In this document: in pieces, positions 24,450 to 32,866 of the stretch
Layout: each line of letters opens with the position of its first letter
Position numbering within the stretch: the stretch's first letter is position 1
DNA from: Candidatus Sulfotelmatobacter sp.
GTDB lineage: Bacteria > Acidobacteriota > Terriglobia > Terriglobales > Acidobacteriaceae
DNA: 42,403 bases
NCBI GenBank assembly: GCA_030040965.1
Contig: JASHOT010000068.1
Coordinates: 1 to 42,403, forward strand
Direction: 5' to 3'
Made by a program: the position numbers and the translations under genes
Notes under the pieces: model-generated
What the model was told of the DNA's origin: nothing
Databases searched by the model: none
Seen by the model: only the letters and a program-made list of their open reading frames with translations

Positions 24450-25682
24450 ATGCTCGCGAGCAACAGGAACGCGGCCAGCAGCGCCAGAGCTGCTGAAAAA
24501 TAGAAGGGCCGGGCCGCGCCGTGATGCTTCCACAGCTCGCCGGTGATGAGACTGGCGGCAAGCGTTGCCACGCTGGTGAGGAAAAAATAAAGGCCCAGAG
24601 CACGTCCGCGCGAGTTGGCCTCGACCACCTCAACAACCACGGCCTTCAGCACCGGTTGAGTCAACGCGTAGTACAGGCCGTAAATCGACATGGTGATCCA
24701 TATTGCCAACCTCGAAGGCGCCAGCCCGAACAGGAAATAGACTCCGGCGAAAATCAGATATCCGCTGGCCGCAAATCCATTTTCGTGAAAAGCCGCGGCG
24801 GGAAAACTGATCGCTCAGCCATCCGGCTGGCCAGGAACCGAGCGTGTAGGTCACGTTGAAGACCAGCCCCAGAAGCGGCGCGAGACTGCTGCGTATGCCG
24901 ATACTCTCTGCGCGCATCACCAGGAACATATCGCTCGAGTTTCCGACGGAGAAAAGCGTCACGGCGACGAGCACTGCATAGAAGGGCCCCGGCAGCCGGG
25001 CATCGCCAGTCAGCCCATCGCCAGTCAGCCCATCGCCAGTCAGTCCATCGCCAGTCAGCCCGCCAGACTGTTGCCTGCTCGGCTTCTGCGGGGAAGTGGC
25101 TGCGGGGTGATACGTCTCGCGGATTCGGATTGCCGCGACCATTATTGCAATCACCCCCGGAATCGCGGCAGCGTAGAAAACGCCCCGCATTCCTACGCGC
25201 GCGAGAAGAACAAGAGCCGCAAGCGGCCCGGCAATGGCGCCCGCGGAATCGAACGATTGAATCAGTCCGTACGCCGATCCGAGTTTATCTTTAGCGACCG
25301 ACTCGGCGACCATGACATCGCGCGGCGCGCCGCGAACACCTTTGGCCAGACGGTCCGTGAATCGAATCAGCAGAACGTGCCACCACGCCGTCGCCAGGGC
25401 CAGCAATGGCTTTACCGCGTTGGCGAAGAAGTATCCGGCGACGACGAGAGGTTTGCGGCGCGTGATGCGGTCGGTGAGATATCCGGAGAAAAGCTTGGCG
25501 AAAGAGGCAACGCTCTCTGCGACCCCTTCGATCAGGCCAAGCTGCGCAGGCCCGGCACCGAGTGAGACGAGAAACGCCGGCAGCACCCAGTAGGCCATCT
25601 CGGTGGCCGTGTCATTGAAGAACGAGGTGAGGCCGAAGGCGTAGATGTTGCGTGTGGGGGAACGCCCGGGGCTTGCGGACAT
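24413..25682 (-). pseudogene. MFS transporter, interrupted by a frameshift
   Basis: The first frame (from ATG 25682) gives about 295 residues of an MFS permease: FFNDTATEMAYWVLPAFLVSLGAGPAQLGLIEGVAESVASFAKLFSGYLTD and a conserved LAKGVRGAPRDVMVAESV loop. After SDQFSRRG (about 24800) the sense switches to another frame, ENGFAASGYLIFAGVYFLFGLAP, then ITMSIYGLYYALTQPVLKAVVVEVVEANSRGRALGLYFF, ending at 24413. The two parts make one normal 12-helix transporter, so a single-base change in the GC-rich stretch near 24790-24805 is responsible (mutation or base-call error). The substrate is unknown. The central loop contains a fourfold GLTGD repeat. Confidence 0.8.
25001..25060. repeat. 15-base tandem repeat, four copies, in the MFS gene
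   Basis: CATCGCCAGTCAGCC is repeated four times without spacers (third copy with one change). It encodes GLTGD four times in the cytoplasmic loop between the two transporter halves. Being a multiple of three, copy-number change would alter loop length, not frame. Confidence 0.9.
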
Positions 25683-25713
25683 GAAATGTTTTTATCACGG
25701 CAGGGCCGCCGGG

Positions 25714-25773
25714 TCCTCAGGGGCTAAAGCCCATTTCTTTGGGTGAGTTGTTTGGCACGGCTGGAGCCGTGCC
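25714..25773. repeat. GGCTAAAGCC / GGCACGGCT hairpin repeats
   Basis: TCCTCAGGGGCTAAAGCCC (25714-25732) contains GGGCTAAAGCCC and resembles 35862-35880. GGCACGGCTGGAGCCGTGCC at 25754-25773 is a perfect palindromic hairpin related to those at 28191-28210 and 31584-31603. Both lie upstream of the MFS start and downstream of the gene ending at 25785. Confidence 0.75.
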
Positions 25774-25784
25774 TCTACTGATTG

Positions 25785-26276
25785 CTAGTCAAACGGCATG
25801 TATTTGGTCACGATCCACTGCGGGCCCTTGTGCTCGATGTTGACGGAGAAGTAGTCCTGGTAGGTGCCGGGCTGGCCGGCCTGATTGCTGCGCCGTCCGC
25901 GATATTTCAGAATGACCAGCGGCGGATCGTCTTCCCAATCGACCAATTCCCAAGACTGCAGCGGATGCTCGGCTTCCTGCTTGCAGATGTAACGAGCGTA
26001 CTTCTTGTGATAGTCGTGCTCCCATTTGCTGAGTACATCGTCGCAATGGCCGTCGCGAATTTCGCGCAAAAAATTGTTAGCAGCGTGCTCGGTGGAGCGG
26101 TCGCGCAGTGGATTCATCTTGATGCTGACGGGAAGGCCCGTGAGCGGATCGTGATCTTCGGATTTTGCGAGCACGGGCGGCTGATTGCTTAACCACCAGA
26201 GATAACAGACGAACACGAGCACCAAGGTGGCGGCGGTGCCGACGGCGATGCCGATCTGAGACTTGGTGAAGGCCAT
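25785..26276 (-). CDS. Membrane-anchored protein of unknown function
   Basis: A 163-residue protein. An N-terminal membrane helix (IGIAVGTAATLVLVFVCYLWWL) is followed by a soluble domain with a charged helix (HAANNFLREIRDGHCDDVLSKWEHDYHKKYARYICKQEAEHPL) and beta strands (WELVDWEDDPPLVILKYRGRRS, YQDYFSVNIEHKGPQWIVTKYMPFD). The layout resembles an NTF2-like fold, but this is only an impression. ATG 26276. It is divergent from mscS, with a 115-base gap holding nothing recognisable. Confidence 0.65.
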   Translation of the reverse strand: MAFTKSQIGIAVGTAATLVLVFVCYLWWLSNQPPVLAKSEDHDPLTGLPVSIKMNPLRDRSTEHAANNFLREIRDGHCDDVLSKWEHDYHKKYARYICKQEAEHPLQSWELVDWEDDPPLVILKYRGRRSNQAGQPGTYQDYFSVNIEHKGPQWIVTKYMPFD

Positions 26277-26391
26277 TAGAACGAGTTTATGGAGTGGTCA
26301 AGAGCGACGGAAGATTACCAATGGGAGACGCGACAGGACATGTACGGGTGCGTGGCACTAGCGCCAGTTTCGCGGCATCCAGCGATGCGCC

Positions 26392-27546
26392 GTGGGCATC
26401 AGAGTTAAGCCCAAAATGATTCCTGCCTTTCCAATGGTGCTCGCCTGGAGTTGGAATGCGAGTTTGCCGGATTTTCGCCGCACCGTCATCTCGCTGGCCA
26501 TTGCCGCAGGAGCAGTGTTGGTGGCAGTTCTCGTGCAGCGAGTCATCGTGAGCATTGGCAGGCGGGCCATCACGCGGAAATCGACGCCACTGTTCCTAAC
26601 CCTGGTGACGTACGGGGTGGAGTCTACGCAACTGGTTCTTCCACTGCTCGCCTTGCTGCTGGCGGTTCCCTGGCTGCGCTTCGAAGCTCCGTTGCTCGCC
26701 GCTCTGACGCATGCGATCGGTCTGGCGCTGATCGCGGCCCTCGGGTGGCGCGGCATAAAAATGGTCTCGACCATCGAGGGCTATGTAGGCCAGCAGCATC
26801 CGTTGTCGGGCGACAACCTGCTGTCCCGTCGTCTTAGCACCCAGGTACAAGTGTTGCGCCACATCGCCACGTTCGTCATTGTGGTCGTCACCATCTCGAT
26901 CATGCTGATGACGTTTCCCCAGATTCGCCATCTCGGCGAGAGCCTATTTGCTTCGGCGGGTCTGGCTGCGATCATCGGAGGACTGGCCGCGCGCTCCACA
27001 TTGTCGAACCTGATGGCCGGCGTGCAGATTGCCTTGACGCAGCCGATTCGCCTGGAGGATGTCGTCATTGTCGAAGGCGAATGGGGCTGGGTGGAAGAAA
27101 TCACTACCACCTACGTGGTCGTGCGAGTGTGGGATTTACGCCGTCTGGTATTGCCGCTTTCCTACTTCATTGAGAAACCCTTTCAGAATTGGACAAGGCA
27201 CACAGCCGACCTGCTGGGTACCGTGTTCGTCTACGCCGACTACACGGTTCCGGTCAGCGAAGTGCGCGAGGAACTGCATCGGGTTTTGAAGTCTTCCGGA
27301 ATGTGGGACGGCAAGGTGTGGGGACTCCAGGTCACGAACTTGTCGGAGCGGACCGTCGAATTACGAGCTCTGATGAGTGCTCCGGGAAGTTCGCAGGCGT
27401 GGGATTTGCGCTGCTACGTACGCGAGAAGCTGGTGGAATTTCTGCAGCAAAATTATCCGCAATCGCTGCCGCGAGCAAGAGCCGAGGTTACAGGACAGGG
27501 CGGAAGCAATGGGCAAGACGACGGGGCCGCTTCCGCAACGGCATAA
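26392..27546 (+). CDS. Mechanosensitive ion channel, MscS family
   Basis: A 384-residue membrane protein. Four or five hydrophobic segments lead into the MscS pore helix and beta domain: LFASAGLAAIIGGLAARSTLSNLMAGVQIALTQPIRLEDVVIVEGEWGWVEEITTTYVVVRVWDLRRLVLPLSYFIEKPFQNW is highly typical, including the RLEDVV-x-V-E-G-E-W-G-x-V-E-E-I motif. Such channels open under membrane tension and release solutes. GTG 26392 is used; ATG 26416 is an alternative. The C-terminal tail is Gly/Ala rich. It converges on the end of the ribosomal operon. Confidence 0.9.
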   Translation: MGIRVKPKMIPAFPMVLAWSWNASLPDFRRTVISLAIAAGAVLVAVLVQRVIVSIGRRAITRKSTPLFLTLVTYGVESTQLVLPLLALLLAVPWLRFEAPLLAALTHAIGLALIAALGWRGIKMVSTIEGYVGQQHPLSGDNLLSRRLSTQVQVLRHIATFVIVVVTISIMLMTFPQIRHLGESLFASAGLAAIIGGLAARSTLSNLMAGVQIALTQPIRLEDVVIVEGEWGWVEEITTTYVVVRVWDLRRLVLPLSYFIEKPFQNWTRHTADLLGTVFVYADYTVPVSEVREELHRVLKSSGMWDGKVWGLQVTNLSERTVELRALMSAPGSSQAWDLRCYVREKLVEFLQQNYPQSLPRARAEVTGQGGSNGQDDGAASATA

Positions 27547-27574
27547 GAAAAGGCACGGCAAGCTGCCGTGCCTT
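27544..27574 (-). terminator. Terminator of the ribosomal protein operon (bidirectional)
   Basis: AAGGCACGGCA (27550-27560) and TGCCGTGCCTT (27564-27574) form a perfect 11-base stem with a 3-base loop. On the minus strand TTTTCTT follows directly, 23 bases after the rplQ stop. It also lies just past the mscS stop on the plus strand, where no long T tract follows. Confidence 0.85.
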
Positions 27575-27596
27575 CGGAAGTTCCATTTCCGAGAGA

Positions 27597-28106
27597 TTAC
27601 TCTTTCTTCTCGCCGCCTTCGGCGGGAGCGGCTTCGGCCTGTGCCTGGGCCTGGGCCTGCGCTTCGGCTTCTTCCATCGCTTTTTTGGCTTCGGCCGCTT
27701 TCTTGGCGCGAGCTTCGGCGCGCTTCTCGCGCTTCTCGTCGAGAACCTTCTCGCTGCCGAGCAGTTCGAGAAATGCCTTGTCGGCGCCATCGCCCTTGTT
27801 CCAAGCCGTGCGGATGATGCGGGTGTATCCGCCATTGCGGTCGCCGAAACGCGGTCCGATGGTGTCGAACAGCTTCACGACGGCTTCGTCGGTCATCAGG
27901 TAGGCGGCGGCGAGACGGCGGGCGGCAAGATCGCCGCGCTTGCCGAGCGTGATCATTTTTTCAACCAGCGGACGCGCGGCTTTCGCCTTGGGAACACTGG
28001 TTTCGACGCGCTCTTCAACGATGACGGAGGTGACGAGATTACGCAGCAGCGAACGGCGGTGCGCGGTGTTACGTCCGAGTTTGTAGCCTGCAACTTTGTG
28101 ACGCAT
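27597..28106 (-). CDS. rplQ: 50S ribosomal protein L17
   Basis: A 169-residue protein, last of the operon. The core (MRHKVAGYKLGRNTAHRRSLLRNLVTSVIVEERVETSVPKAK, then GGYTRIIRTAWNKGDGADKAFLELL) is standard for L17, which sits near the peptide exit tunnel. From about residue 125 there is an Ala/Glu/Lys-rich extension of some 45 residues (EKRAEARAKKAAEAKKAMEEAEAQAQAQ) predicted to be a charged helix, absent from most L17. It is separated from rpoA by 139 bases of repeats. Confidence 0.96.
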   Translation of the reverse strand: MRHKVAGYKLGRNTAHRRSLLRNLVTSVIVEERVETSVPKAKAARPLVEKMITLGKRGDLAARRLAAAYLMTDEAVVKLFDTIGPRFGDRNGGYTRIIRTAWNKGDGADKAFLELLGSEKVLDEKREKRAEARAKKAAEAKKAMEEAEAQAQAQAQAEAAPAEGGEKKE

Positions 28107-28115
28107 GGGAACCTC

Positions 28116-28210
28116 AGCTTCTAGCGGCTAGCTTCTAGCTAAATACCAAAACCTCAATGGCCAAAGCCGCGAATCTATCTCACTCGGGGCGGCACGGCTA
28201 AAGCCGTGCC
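28116..28210. repeat. AGCTTCTAGC direct repeat and GGCACGGCT hairpin between rpoA and rplQ
   Basis: AGCTTCTAGC occurs at 28116-28125 and 28130-28139. GGCACGGCTAAAGCCGTGCC at 28191-28210 is a perfect hairpin. The 10-mer recurs at 38401, 41149 and (9 of 10) 32015. Confidence 0.8.
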
Positions 28211-28245
28211 CTTCCCAAGTCGTTACAACTTTGAAACGTTGCATG

Positions 28246-29283
28246 TTACAGCTGGTCGTCCGGTCCGTAAGCCGACGCGGGCAACGGGACGTTCGATGTC
28301 GGTCCGGGCACGGCATTGCCGTGCTCGTCGATCTTCATGCCGAGACTCAGTCCCATCGACGAGAGAATCTCTTTGATCTCGTTCAGCGACTTGCGGCCGA
28401 AGTTTTTCGTCTTGAGCATTTCGGCTTCGGTCTTCTGCACGAGCTCACCGATGGTCTGAATGTTGGCGTTCTTCAGGCAGTTGTAGCTGCGCACCGACAA
28501 CTCGAGCTCTTCGACGGAACGATTCAGGTTCTCGTTGTGGATCTCAGGCTTGCGGTCGTCGGCAGCCGACGTGCCGGTTTCGATCTCTTCCTCGAAGTTG
28601 ATGAAGATATTCATGTGGTCCTTCAGCAACTTCGCCGCCAAGCCAATGGAATCGGCCGGCGTAATGGAGCCGTTGGTCCAGACTTCGAGGGTGAGCTTGT
28701 CGTAGTCGGTGATCTGACCGAGACGCGCGGCTTCGACCGTGTAATTACATTTCCGTACAGGCGAGTGGACGGAATCGATCGGGATGAAACCGATACCGAG
28801 ATCCTCGTCGAAATTCTTATCGGCGGAAACGTAGCCGCGCCCGCGCTTGAGACGCATTTCCATGTCGAGCTTGCCGCCTTCGCTGACGGTAGCGATATAG
28901 ACGTCTTTGTCGAGCACTTCGACGTCGCCGTCGGCTTCGATCATGCCGCTGGTGACGACGCCGGGCTGATCGGCGCGCAGATAGATGGCTTTTGGCGCAT
29001 CACCAGCCAGCTTGAAGGGAATCTGCTTCAGGTTGAGGATGATGTCGGTCGCGTCCTCAACCACGCCGGGGATCGACTGGAATTCGTGCAACACGCCTTC
29101 CATCTTCACTGCGGTGACGGCCGCGCCTTCGATCGAACTGAGCAGCACGCGCCGTAACGCGTTCCCGACGGTGGTGCCGAATCCGCGCTCGAATGGCTGC
29201 GCCCAGAAAATTCCGTACTTGTCGGTGAGGGTGGACTGATCAACGGCGAGACGTTTCGGTTTCTGAAAACCTTTCCAAAGCAT
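28246..29283 (-). CDS. rpoA: DNA-directed RNA polymerase alpha subunit
   Basis: A 345-residue subunit. The N-terminal domain (assembly; [43 protein letters not shown]) is followed by a linker near 235-255 and the C-terminal domain: [48 protein letters not shown], which contacts UP elements and activators such as CRP-family proteins. ATG 29283. Slightly longer than the E. coli subunit because of the tail after the C-terminal domain. Confidence 0.97.
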   Translation of the reverse strand: MLWKGFQKPKRLAVDQSTLTDKYGIFWAQPFERGFGTTVGNALRRVLLSSIEGAAVTAVKMEGVLHEFQSIPGVVEDATDIILNLKQIPFKLAGDAPKAIYLRADQPGVVTSGMIEADGDVEVLDKDVYIATVSEGGKLDMEMRLKRGRGYVSADKNFDEDLGIGFIPIDSVHSPVRKCNYTVEAARLGQITDYDKLTLEVWTNGSITPADSIGLAAKLLKDHMNIFINFEEEIETGTSAADDRKPEIHNENLNRSVEELELSVRSYNCLKNANIQTIGELVQKTEAEMLKTKNFGRKSLNEIKEILSSMGLSLGMKIDEHGNAVPGPTSNVPLPASAYGPDDQL

Positions 29284-29400
29284 GTGTTTTTTCTCCTTCG
29301 ACCATGTGGCTCAACGTCTGCTCCCTGCACCGGTCCGGGTTCAGGTCAAGCGCCTACGCAGGCTTTTCTGGATCGAAAAATGGACCGCTTGAGTAATTTG

Positions 29401-29459
29401 GCGATCGGGCGATTAAGTGATTTTTCAATCGCTCAATGGCCCAATGGCTCAATCACTCA
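29401..29459. repeat. CAATCGCTC/GCGATT word repeat between rpsD and rpoA
   Basis: Words GCGATCGGGCGATTAAGTGATT are answered by CAATCGCTCAATGG, CCAATGGCTCAATCACTC. AGTGATT (29416-29422) pairs with AATCACT (29451-29457). The words overlap those at 11512-11591. Confidence 0.6.
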
Positions 29460-30089
29460 TTATTTACTATAAAGTTCTACGATCAACTGCTCGTTCACGG
29501 GCAGCTGAATGTCTTCGCGCTTGGGCAAATTCAGCACCCGCGCCTTGTAATTGTCGCGATCGACTTCCAGCCAGCTCGGCAGGGTTGCATGGCTCGAGAA
29601 CTCCTTCGCGGCTTCGAGCACGACCAGTTTCTTCGAGTTTTCGCGGATTGCGATCTCCTCGCCAGCGCTGACTTCATACGAAGGAATGTTCACCTTGCGA
29701 TTGTCGACGGCAACATGCCCGTGGCGAACCAACTGCCGCGCCTGGCGCCGCGATTGCGCGAAGCCGAGGCGGAAGACCACGTTATCGAGACGGCGCTCGA
29801 GTTGCTGCAGCAGCTTTTCGCCGGTGACGCCGCGGGAACGTGCGGCCTTCTCGAAGTAGTTGCGGAACTGCCCTTCCTGCGTGAAGTAGATGCGCTTGGC
29901 TTTCTGCTTCTCGCGCAGCTGCAGACCGTAGCCGACGACTTTGGCTTTACGGTCTTTCCCATGCTGTCCGGGAGCGAAGTTGCGCTTCTCGATGGGACAT
30001 TTATCGCTGAAACATTTTGCGCCCTTGAGGAACAACTTCATGCCCTCCCGGCGGCATAGACGGCAGACTGCATCGGTATATCGTGCCAA
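29460..30089 (-). CDS. rpsD: 30S ribosomal protein S4, zinc-binding form
   Basis: A 209-residue primary 16S rRNA-binding protein. The N-terminal [29 protein letters not shown] carries four cysteines in a zinc-type arrangement. The S4 RNA-binding domain is at about 97-160 ([45 protein letters not shown]). In many bacteria S4 represses the alpha operon. It is separated from rpsK by an unusual VOC-family gene. Confidence 0.96.
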   Translation of the reverse strand: MARYTDAVCRLCRREGMKLFLKGAKCFSDKCPIEKRNFAPGQHGKDRKAKVVGYGLQLREKQKAKRIYFTQEGQFRNYFEKAARSRGVTGEKLLQQLERRLDNVVFRLGFAQSRRQARQLVRHGHVAVDNRKVNIPSYEVSAGEEIAIRENSKKLVVLEAAKEFSSHATLPSWLEVDRDNYKARVLNLPKREDIQLPVNEQLIVELYSK

Positions 30090-30198
30090 GTTGCTTCTCC
30101 TTTACTTCGGTGCCGATCGGTTTACAGGACTGGCGGTCCCTTCTTCCCGATCCGTTTTGCAGAGAGCCGAAACGCCTCTCTGGATTAGATTTTAAATT

Positions 30199-30600
30199 TC
30201 AGCAAACGATCCAAACCCAACCATCCGGATCGTTCACCGGAAACTCACCGTCTGGCGACCAGAACGGGTACGTCACTTTGCCGACTTCCACGCCGCGCGC
30301 GATGAGTTGCTCGCGATAGGCCGGCATATCGGTCGAGTACAGATAAAACATCATGTGCCGTGGGCCAGGCCCCAGCGGCTGCTCCGCGCGAGTCAACATG
30401 ATCTGCGCGGCGTTGCCGCGGTGCATCCAGACAAACGTCTTAACGCCCTGATCATTTCTCAGTGGCTCGTTGCCGACTTCAAAGCCCAGCTTTTCGTAAA
30501 AACCGATCGAACGATCCACGTCGGCAACATTCAGCAGGGCTACAACTGATTTCGGCGCAACCTTCGTTGAAGCTTCAACGTTTTCGGCTGAAACGCTCAT
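30199..30600 (-). CDS. VOC-family (glyoxalase/bleomycin-resistance fold) protein
   Basis: A 133-residue protein with paired beta-alpha-beta-beta-beta modules: ALLNVADVDRSIGFYEKLGFEV with FVWMHRGNAAQIMLTRAE, and RHMMFYLYSTDMPAYREQLIARGVEV with YPFWSPDGEFPVNDPDGWVWIV. His in RHMMFYL and Glu in DGEFPVNDPDG are typical metal or substrate positions. The reaction is unknown. It starts 33 bases after the rpsK stop and is on the same strand, so it must be read with the alpha operon, where such a gene is not expected. Confidence 0.85.
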   Translation of the reverse strand: MSVSAENVEASTKVAPKSVVALLNVADVDRSIGFYEKLGFEVGNEPLRNDQGVKTFVWMHRGNAAQIMLTRAEQPLGPGPRHMMFYLYSTDMPAYREQLIARGVEVGKVTYPFWSPDGEFPVNDPDGWVWIVC

Positions 30601-30632
30601 GACACACCCCGCGGATTCCTTTCAACCCCGCC

Positions 30633-31070
30633 TTACACTCTGCGCCGCTTCGGCGGACGGCAACCGTTGTGCGGGATCGGCGTGGTGTCGCGAATCGAGC
30701 GCACTTCAATTCCCGCCGCAGCCAAGGCTCGCACCGCGGACTCGCGGCCCGAACCGGGACCGCTGACCCGGACATCGACGCTGCGGACGCCGTGATCCCG
30801 CGCCATGTTGGCGGCGTTCATGGCCGCCTGCTGGGCGGCGAAGGGCGTGCCCTTGCGCGACCCGCGGAAGCCGAGCGATCCGGAACTCTTCCACGACAGG
30901 ACGTTGCCGTTCATGTCGGAGATGGTCACGATGGTGTTGTTGAACGACGCCTGCACGTAGGCGATGCCATGCGGAACGTGCTTGCGCTCCTTCTTTTTGA
31001 AGGTTTTCTTCTTGCCTTTTTTTTCCGGTGCCGCCGATGCGCCGGCGCCCGCTGCTGCTGGTTTTGCCAT
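30633..31070 (-). CDS. rpsK: 30S ribosomal protein S11
   Basis: A 145-residue platform protein. The core [50 protein letters not shown] and the C-terminal [20 protein letters not shown] are standard. The first 30 residues ([29 protein letters not shown]) form an extended Ala/Lys-rich arm. ATG 31070. The gap to rpsM is a TTTCAAGG hairpin repeat. Confidence 0.96.
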   Translation of the reverse strand: MAKPAAAGAGASAAPEKKGKKKTFKKKERKHVPHGIAYVQASFNNTIVTISDMNGNVLSWKSSGSLGFRGSRKGTPFAAQQAAMNAANMARDHGVRSVDVRVSGPGSGRESAVRALAAAGIEVRSIRDTTPIPHNGCRPPKRRRV

Positions 31071-31079
31071 AGAACCTCA

Positions 31080-31149
31080 AGTTTCAAAGCTTCAAAGTTT
31101 CAAGGTTTCAAGGTCTTTGAAACCTTGAAACCTTGCCACATTGAAACCT
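31080..31149. repeat. TTTCAAGG hairpin repeat between rpsM and rpsK
   Basis: TTTCAAGGTTTCAA (31098-31111) pairs perfectly with TTGAAACCTTGAAA (31117-31130) over a 5-base loop. Extra words GTTTCAAAG, TTCAAAG and CATTGAAACC flank it. It lies in the rpsM-rpsK spacer, so the mRNA should fold a stable stem there. Confidence 0.85.
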
Positions 31150-31534
31150 ATGTCTTTGCCGTCGCTTTCTTCTTCTGCGCAACCGTTCCCTTGCGCGGAC
31201 CCTTGCGGGTTCGGGCGTTGGTGTGGGTGCGCTGCCCGCGGACCGGCAGGTTGCGGCGATGACGGAATCCGCGATAGGAGCCGATTTCGATGAGACGCTT
31301 GATGTTCATCGAAACTTCCTTGCGCAGATCGCCCTCAACCAGACCTTCGCCCTCGATCACGGTGCGAATGCGGTTGACCTCTTCTTCGCTGAGGTCCTGG
31401 ACCTTCTTCATGGGGTCGACATTGGCCTCGTCGAGAATGCGGCCAGCGCGCGGGTTGCCGATCCCGTAGATATAGGTCAGCGCGATGTTGATGTGTTTCT
31501 GGCGGGGAAGATCCACGCCTGCAATACGTGCCAT
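31148..31534 (-). CDS. rpsM: 30S ribosomal protein S13
   Basis: A 128-residue head protein contacting 23S rRNA and P-site t[37 protein letters not shown] opens it; the C-terminal [27 protein letters not shown] is the conserved tRNA-contacting tail. ATG 31534 is chosen, the family start; an in-frame upstream ATG at 31570 lies in a hairpin region. Confidence 0.97.
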   Translation of the reverse strand: MARIAGVDLPRQKHINIALTYIYGIGNPRAGRILDEANVDPMKKVQDLSEEEVNRIRTVIEGEGLVEGDLRKEVSMNIKRLIEIGSYRGFRHRRNLPVRGQRTHTNARTRKGPRKGTVAQKKKATAKT

Positions 31535-31583
31535 GTTTCTTTGACCTCGGCGGCTGAAGCCGCAGTGCATTCAAGCGGTCAGC

Positions 31584-31623
31584 GGCACGACTGAAGTCGT
31601 GCCCTTCCAGGGCTCAGCCCTGG
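31584..31623. repeat. Two palindromic hairpins overlapping the end of rpmJ
   Basis: GGCACGACTGAAGTCGTGCC (31584-31603) is a variant of the GGCACGGCT hairpin in which a C-G pair has become T-A on both sides. CCAGGGCTCAGCCCTGG (31607-31623) follows and includes the rpmJ stop codon. Confidence 0.75.
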
Positions 31624-31727
31624 CGCTGTTTGTGTTTGGTGTTGACGCAGATCACCCGCACCACGCCTTTGCGGTGGATGATCTTGCACTTGTCGCAAAT
31701 TTTCTTAACCGATGCTCGTACTTTCAT
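31614..31727 (-). CDS. rpmJ: 50S ribosomal protein L36, zinc-binding form
   Basis: A 37-residue protein translated by hand from 31727: [20 protein letters not shown], then [17 protein letters not shown]. Cys11, Cys14, Cys27 and His32 form the zinc site of the C+ type. It has exactly the expected length and lies between infA and rpsM, its normal place. The stop codon is embedded in a palindromic hairpin (31607-31623). Confidence 0.95.
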   Translation of the reverse strand: MKVRASVKKICDKCKIIHRKGVVRVICVNTKHKQRQG

Positions 31728-31737
31728 GAAAAACCAG

Positions 31738-31766
31738 CCCTCGGCCGTCAGCCCTCAGCCGTCAGC
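31738..31766. repeat. TCAGCCGTCAGC word repeat between infA and rpmJ
   Basis: CCTCGGCCGTCAGC and CCTCAGCCGTCAGC are tandem variants. The same words appear in the repeats at 4196-4214 and 4865-4883. Confidence 0.6.
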
Positions 31767-31786
31767 AAAACCGGCTAGGGTCGGCG

Positions 31787-32005
31787 TCATTTGTATCTGT
31801 ACACAATTCGTCCGCGATTCAGGTCGTAGGGAGAAAGCTCCACTGCGACCTTGTCTCCGGGAAGGATGCGAATGAAATTCTTCCGCATCTTGCCGGAAAC
31901 GTGCGCCAGCACCTGATGCTTGTTTTCCAACTCCACCCGGAACATGGCGTTGGGCAGTGGTTCCAGAACCACGGCCATGACTTCAATCGCGTCTTCTTTG
32001 CTCAT
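31787..32005 (-). CDS. infA: Translation initiation factor IF-1
   Basis: A 72-residue OB-fold (S1-type) protein that occupies the A site during initiation. [53 protein letters not shown] is characteristic and the length is standard. It is placed between map and rpmJ as in many bacteria. It works with IF-2, encoded at 14725-17604. Confidence 0.97.
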   Translation of the reverse strand: MSKEDAIEVMAVVLEPLPNAMFRVELENKHQVLAHVSGKMRKNFIRILPGDKVAVELSPYDLNRGRIVYRYK

Positions 32006-32014
32006 TCGCTCCTT

Positions 32015-32061
32015 GCTTCTAGCCCGTTTCGCTAGCTGACTAGCTAAAAGCTAGCAGCTAG
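32015..32061. repeat. CTAGC-word hairpin between map and infA
   Basis: GCTTCTAGC (32015-32023) is followed by CTAGCTGACTAGCT (32032-32045), AAA and AGCTAGCAGCTAG (32049-32061), a near-perfect hairpin with one unpaired base. Confidence 0.8.
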
Positions 32062-32066
32062 AGGCC

Positions 32067-32819
32067 TCACTGCGTCAAAATCACCGGTCCGTCTTTCGTC
32101 ACGGCTACGCAGTGTTCGAAGTGGGCGCTGAAACTGCCGTCAGCGGTTACCGCGGTCCACTTATCGCCGAGAACCCTGGTTTCGGGCTTGCCGTAATTCA
32201 CCATAGGCTCAATGGCGATCACCATGCCTTCCCGCAGCCTCGCCCCATGCCCTTTGGCGCCGAAGTTTGGAACCTGCGGTTCTTCATGCAGCCGCGTGCC
32301 GATGCCGTGTCCAACAAATTCGCGTACCACGCTGAAACCAGCGGCCTCCACATGTTCCTGCACGGCCGCACCAACATCGCCCACCGAGTTGCCGATGCGC
32401 GCCTGCTCGATGCCGCGGTAGAGCGAAGCTTCCGTCACTTCCAGCAACTTCTGCAGCTCCGGCTTCACAGCTTTTCCCACCGGCACCGTAACCGCCGCGT
32501 CGCCATAATAGCCATCGAGCACCACGCCGCAATCGATCGAAACGATGTCGCCTTCCTGCAGCACGCGCTTTTCCGACGGGATGCCGTGGACAATCTCTTC
32601 GTTCACCGATGTACACAGCACACAAGGGTAGTCGTAGTATCCCTTGAACGCCGGCTTCGCCCCGAGTTCCTTGATCTTCGTCTCGGCGGCGCGCTCCAGG
32701 TCCATGGTCGTAACGCCGGGGGCGACCAGCGTGCGCACGTGATCGAGAACCTGCCGCACGATGCGGCCGCTGTGCCGCATCTTCTCAATCTCGCTCGCCG
32801 ATTTGCAGACAATTGCCAT
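32067..32819 (-). CDS. map: Methionine aminopeptidase, type I
   Basis: A 250-residue M24A enzyme that removes the initiator Met. Metal ligands are visible: Asp in SIDCGVVLDGYYGDAAVT (two), His in FVGHGIGTRLHEEP, Glu in AIEPMV and Glu in FEHCVAV-type strand (SAHFEHCVAV). Standard length and place between adk and infA. The 47 bases separating it from adk contain tandem CGTGATCTTGCGC words. Confidence 0.96.
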   Translation of the reverse strand: MAIVCKSASEIEKMRHSGRIVRQVLDHVRTLVAPGVTTMDLERAAETKIKELGAKPAFKGYYDYPCVLCTSVNEEIVHGIPSEKRVLQEGDIVSIDCGVVLDGYYGDAAVTVPVGKAVKPELQKLLEVTEASLYRGIEQARIGNSVGDVGAAVQEHVEAAGFSVVREFVGHGIGTRLHEEPQVPNFGAKGHGARLREGMVIAIEPMVNYGKPETRVLGDKWTAVTADGSFSAHFEHCVAVTKDGPVILTQ

Positions 32820-32821
32820 GA

Positions 32822-32866
32822 CTTTCCTGCGCGTGATCTTGCGCCCGTGATCTTGCGCGTGATGCT
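32822..32866. repeat. CGTGATCTTGCGC tandem words between adk and map
   Basis: GCGCGTGATCTT, GCGCCCGTGATCTT and GCGCGTGATG follow one another directly, then ACGCGTGATGAT at the end of adk. It occupies the whole gap between the two genes. Confidence 0.65.

Noticed and set aside
25001-25060. CRISPR-like array
   Set aside because: Units are only 15 bases, directly adjacent with no spacers, and in frame within a transporter gene.
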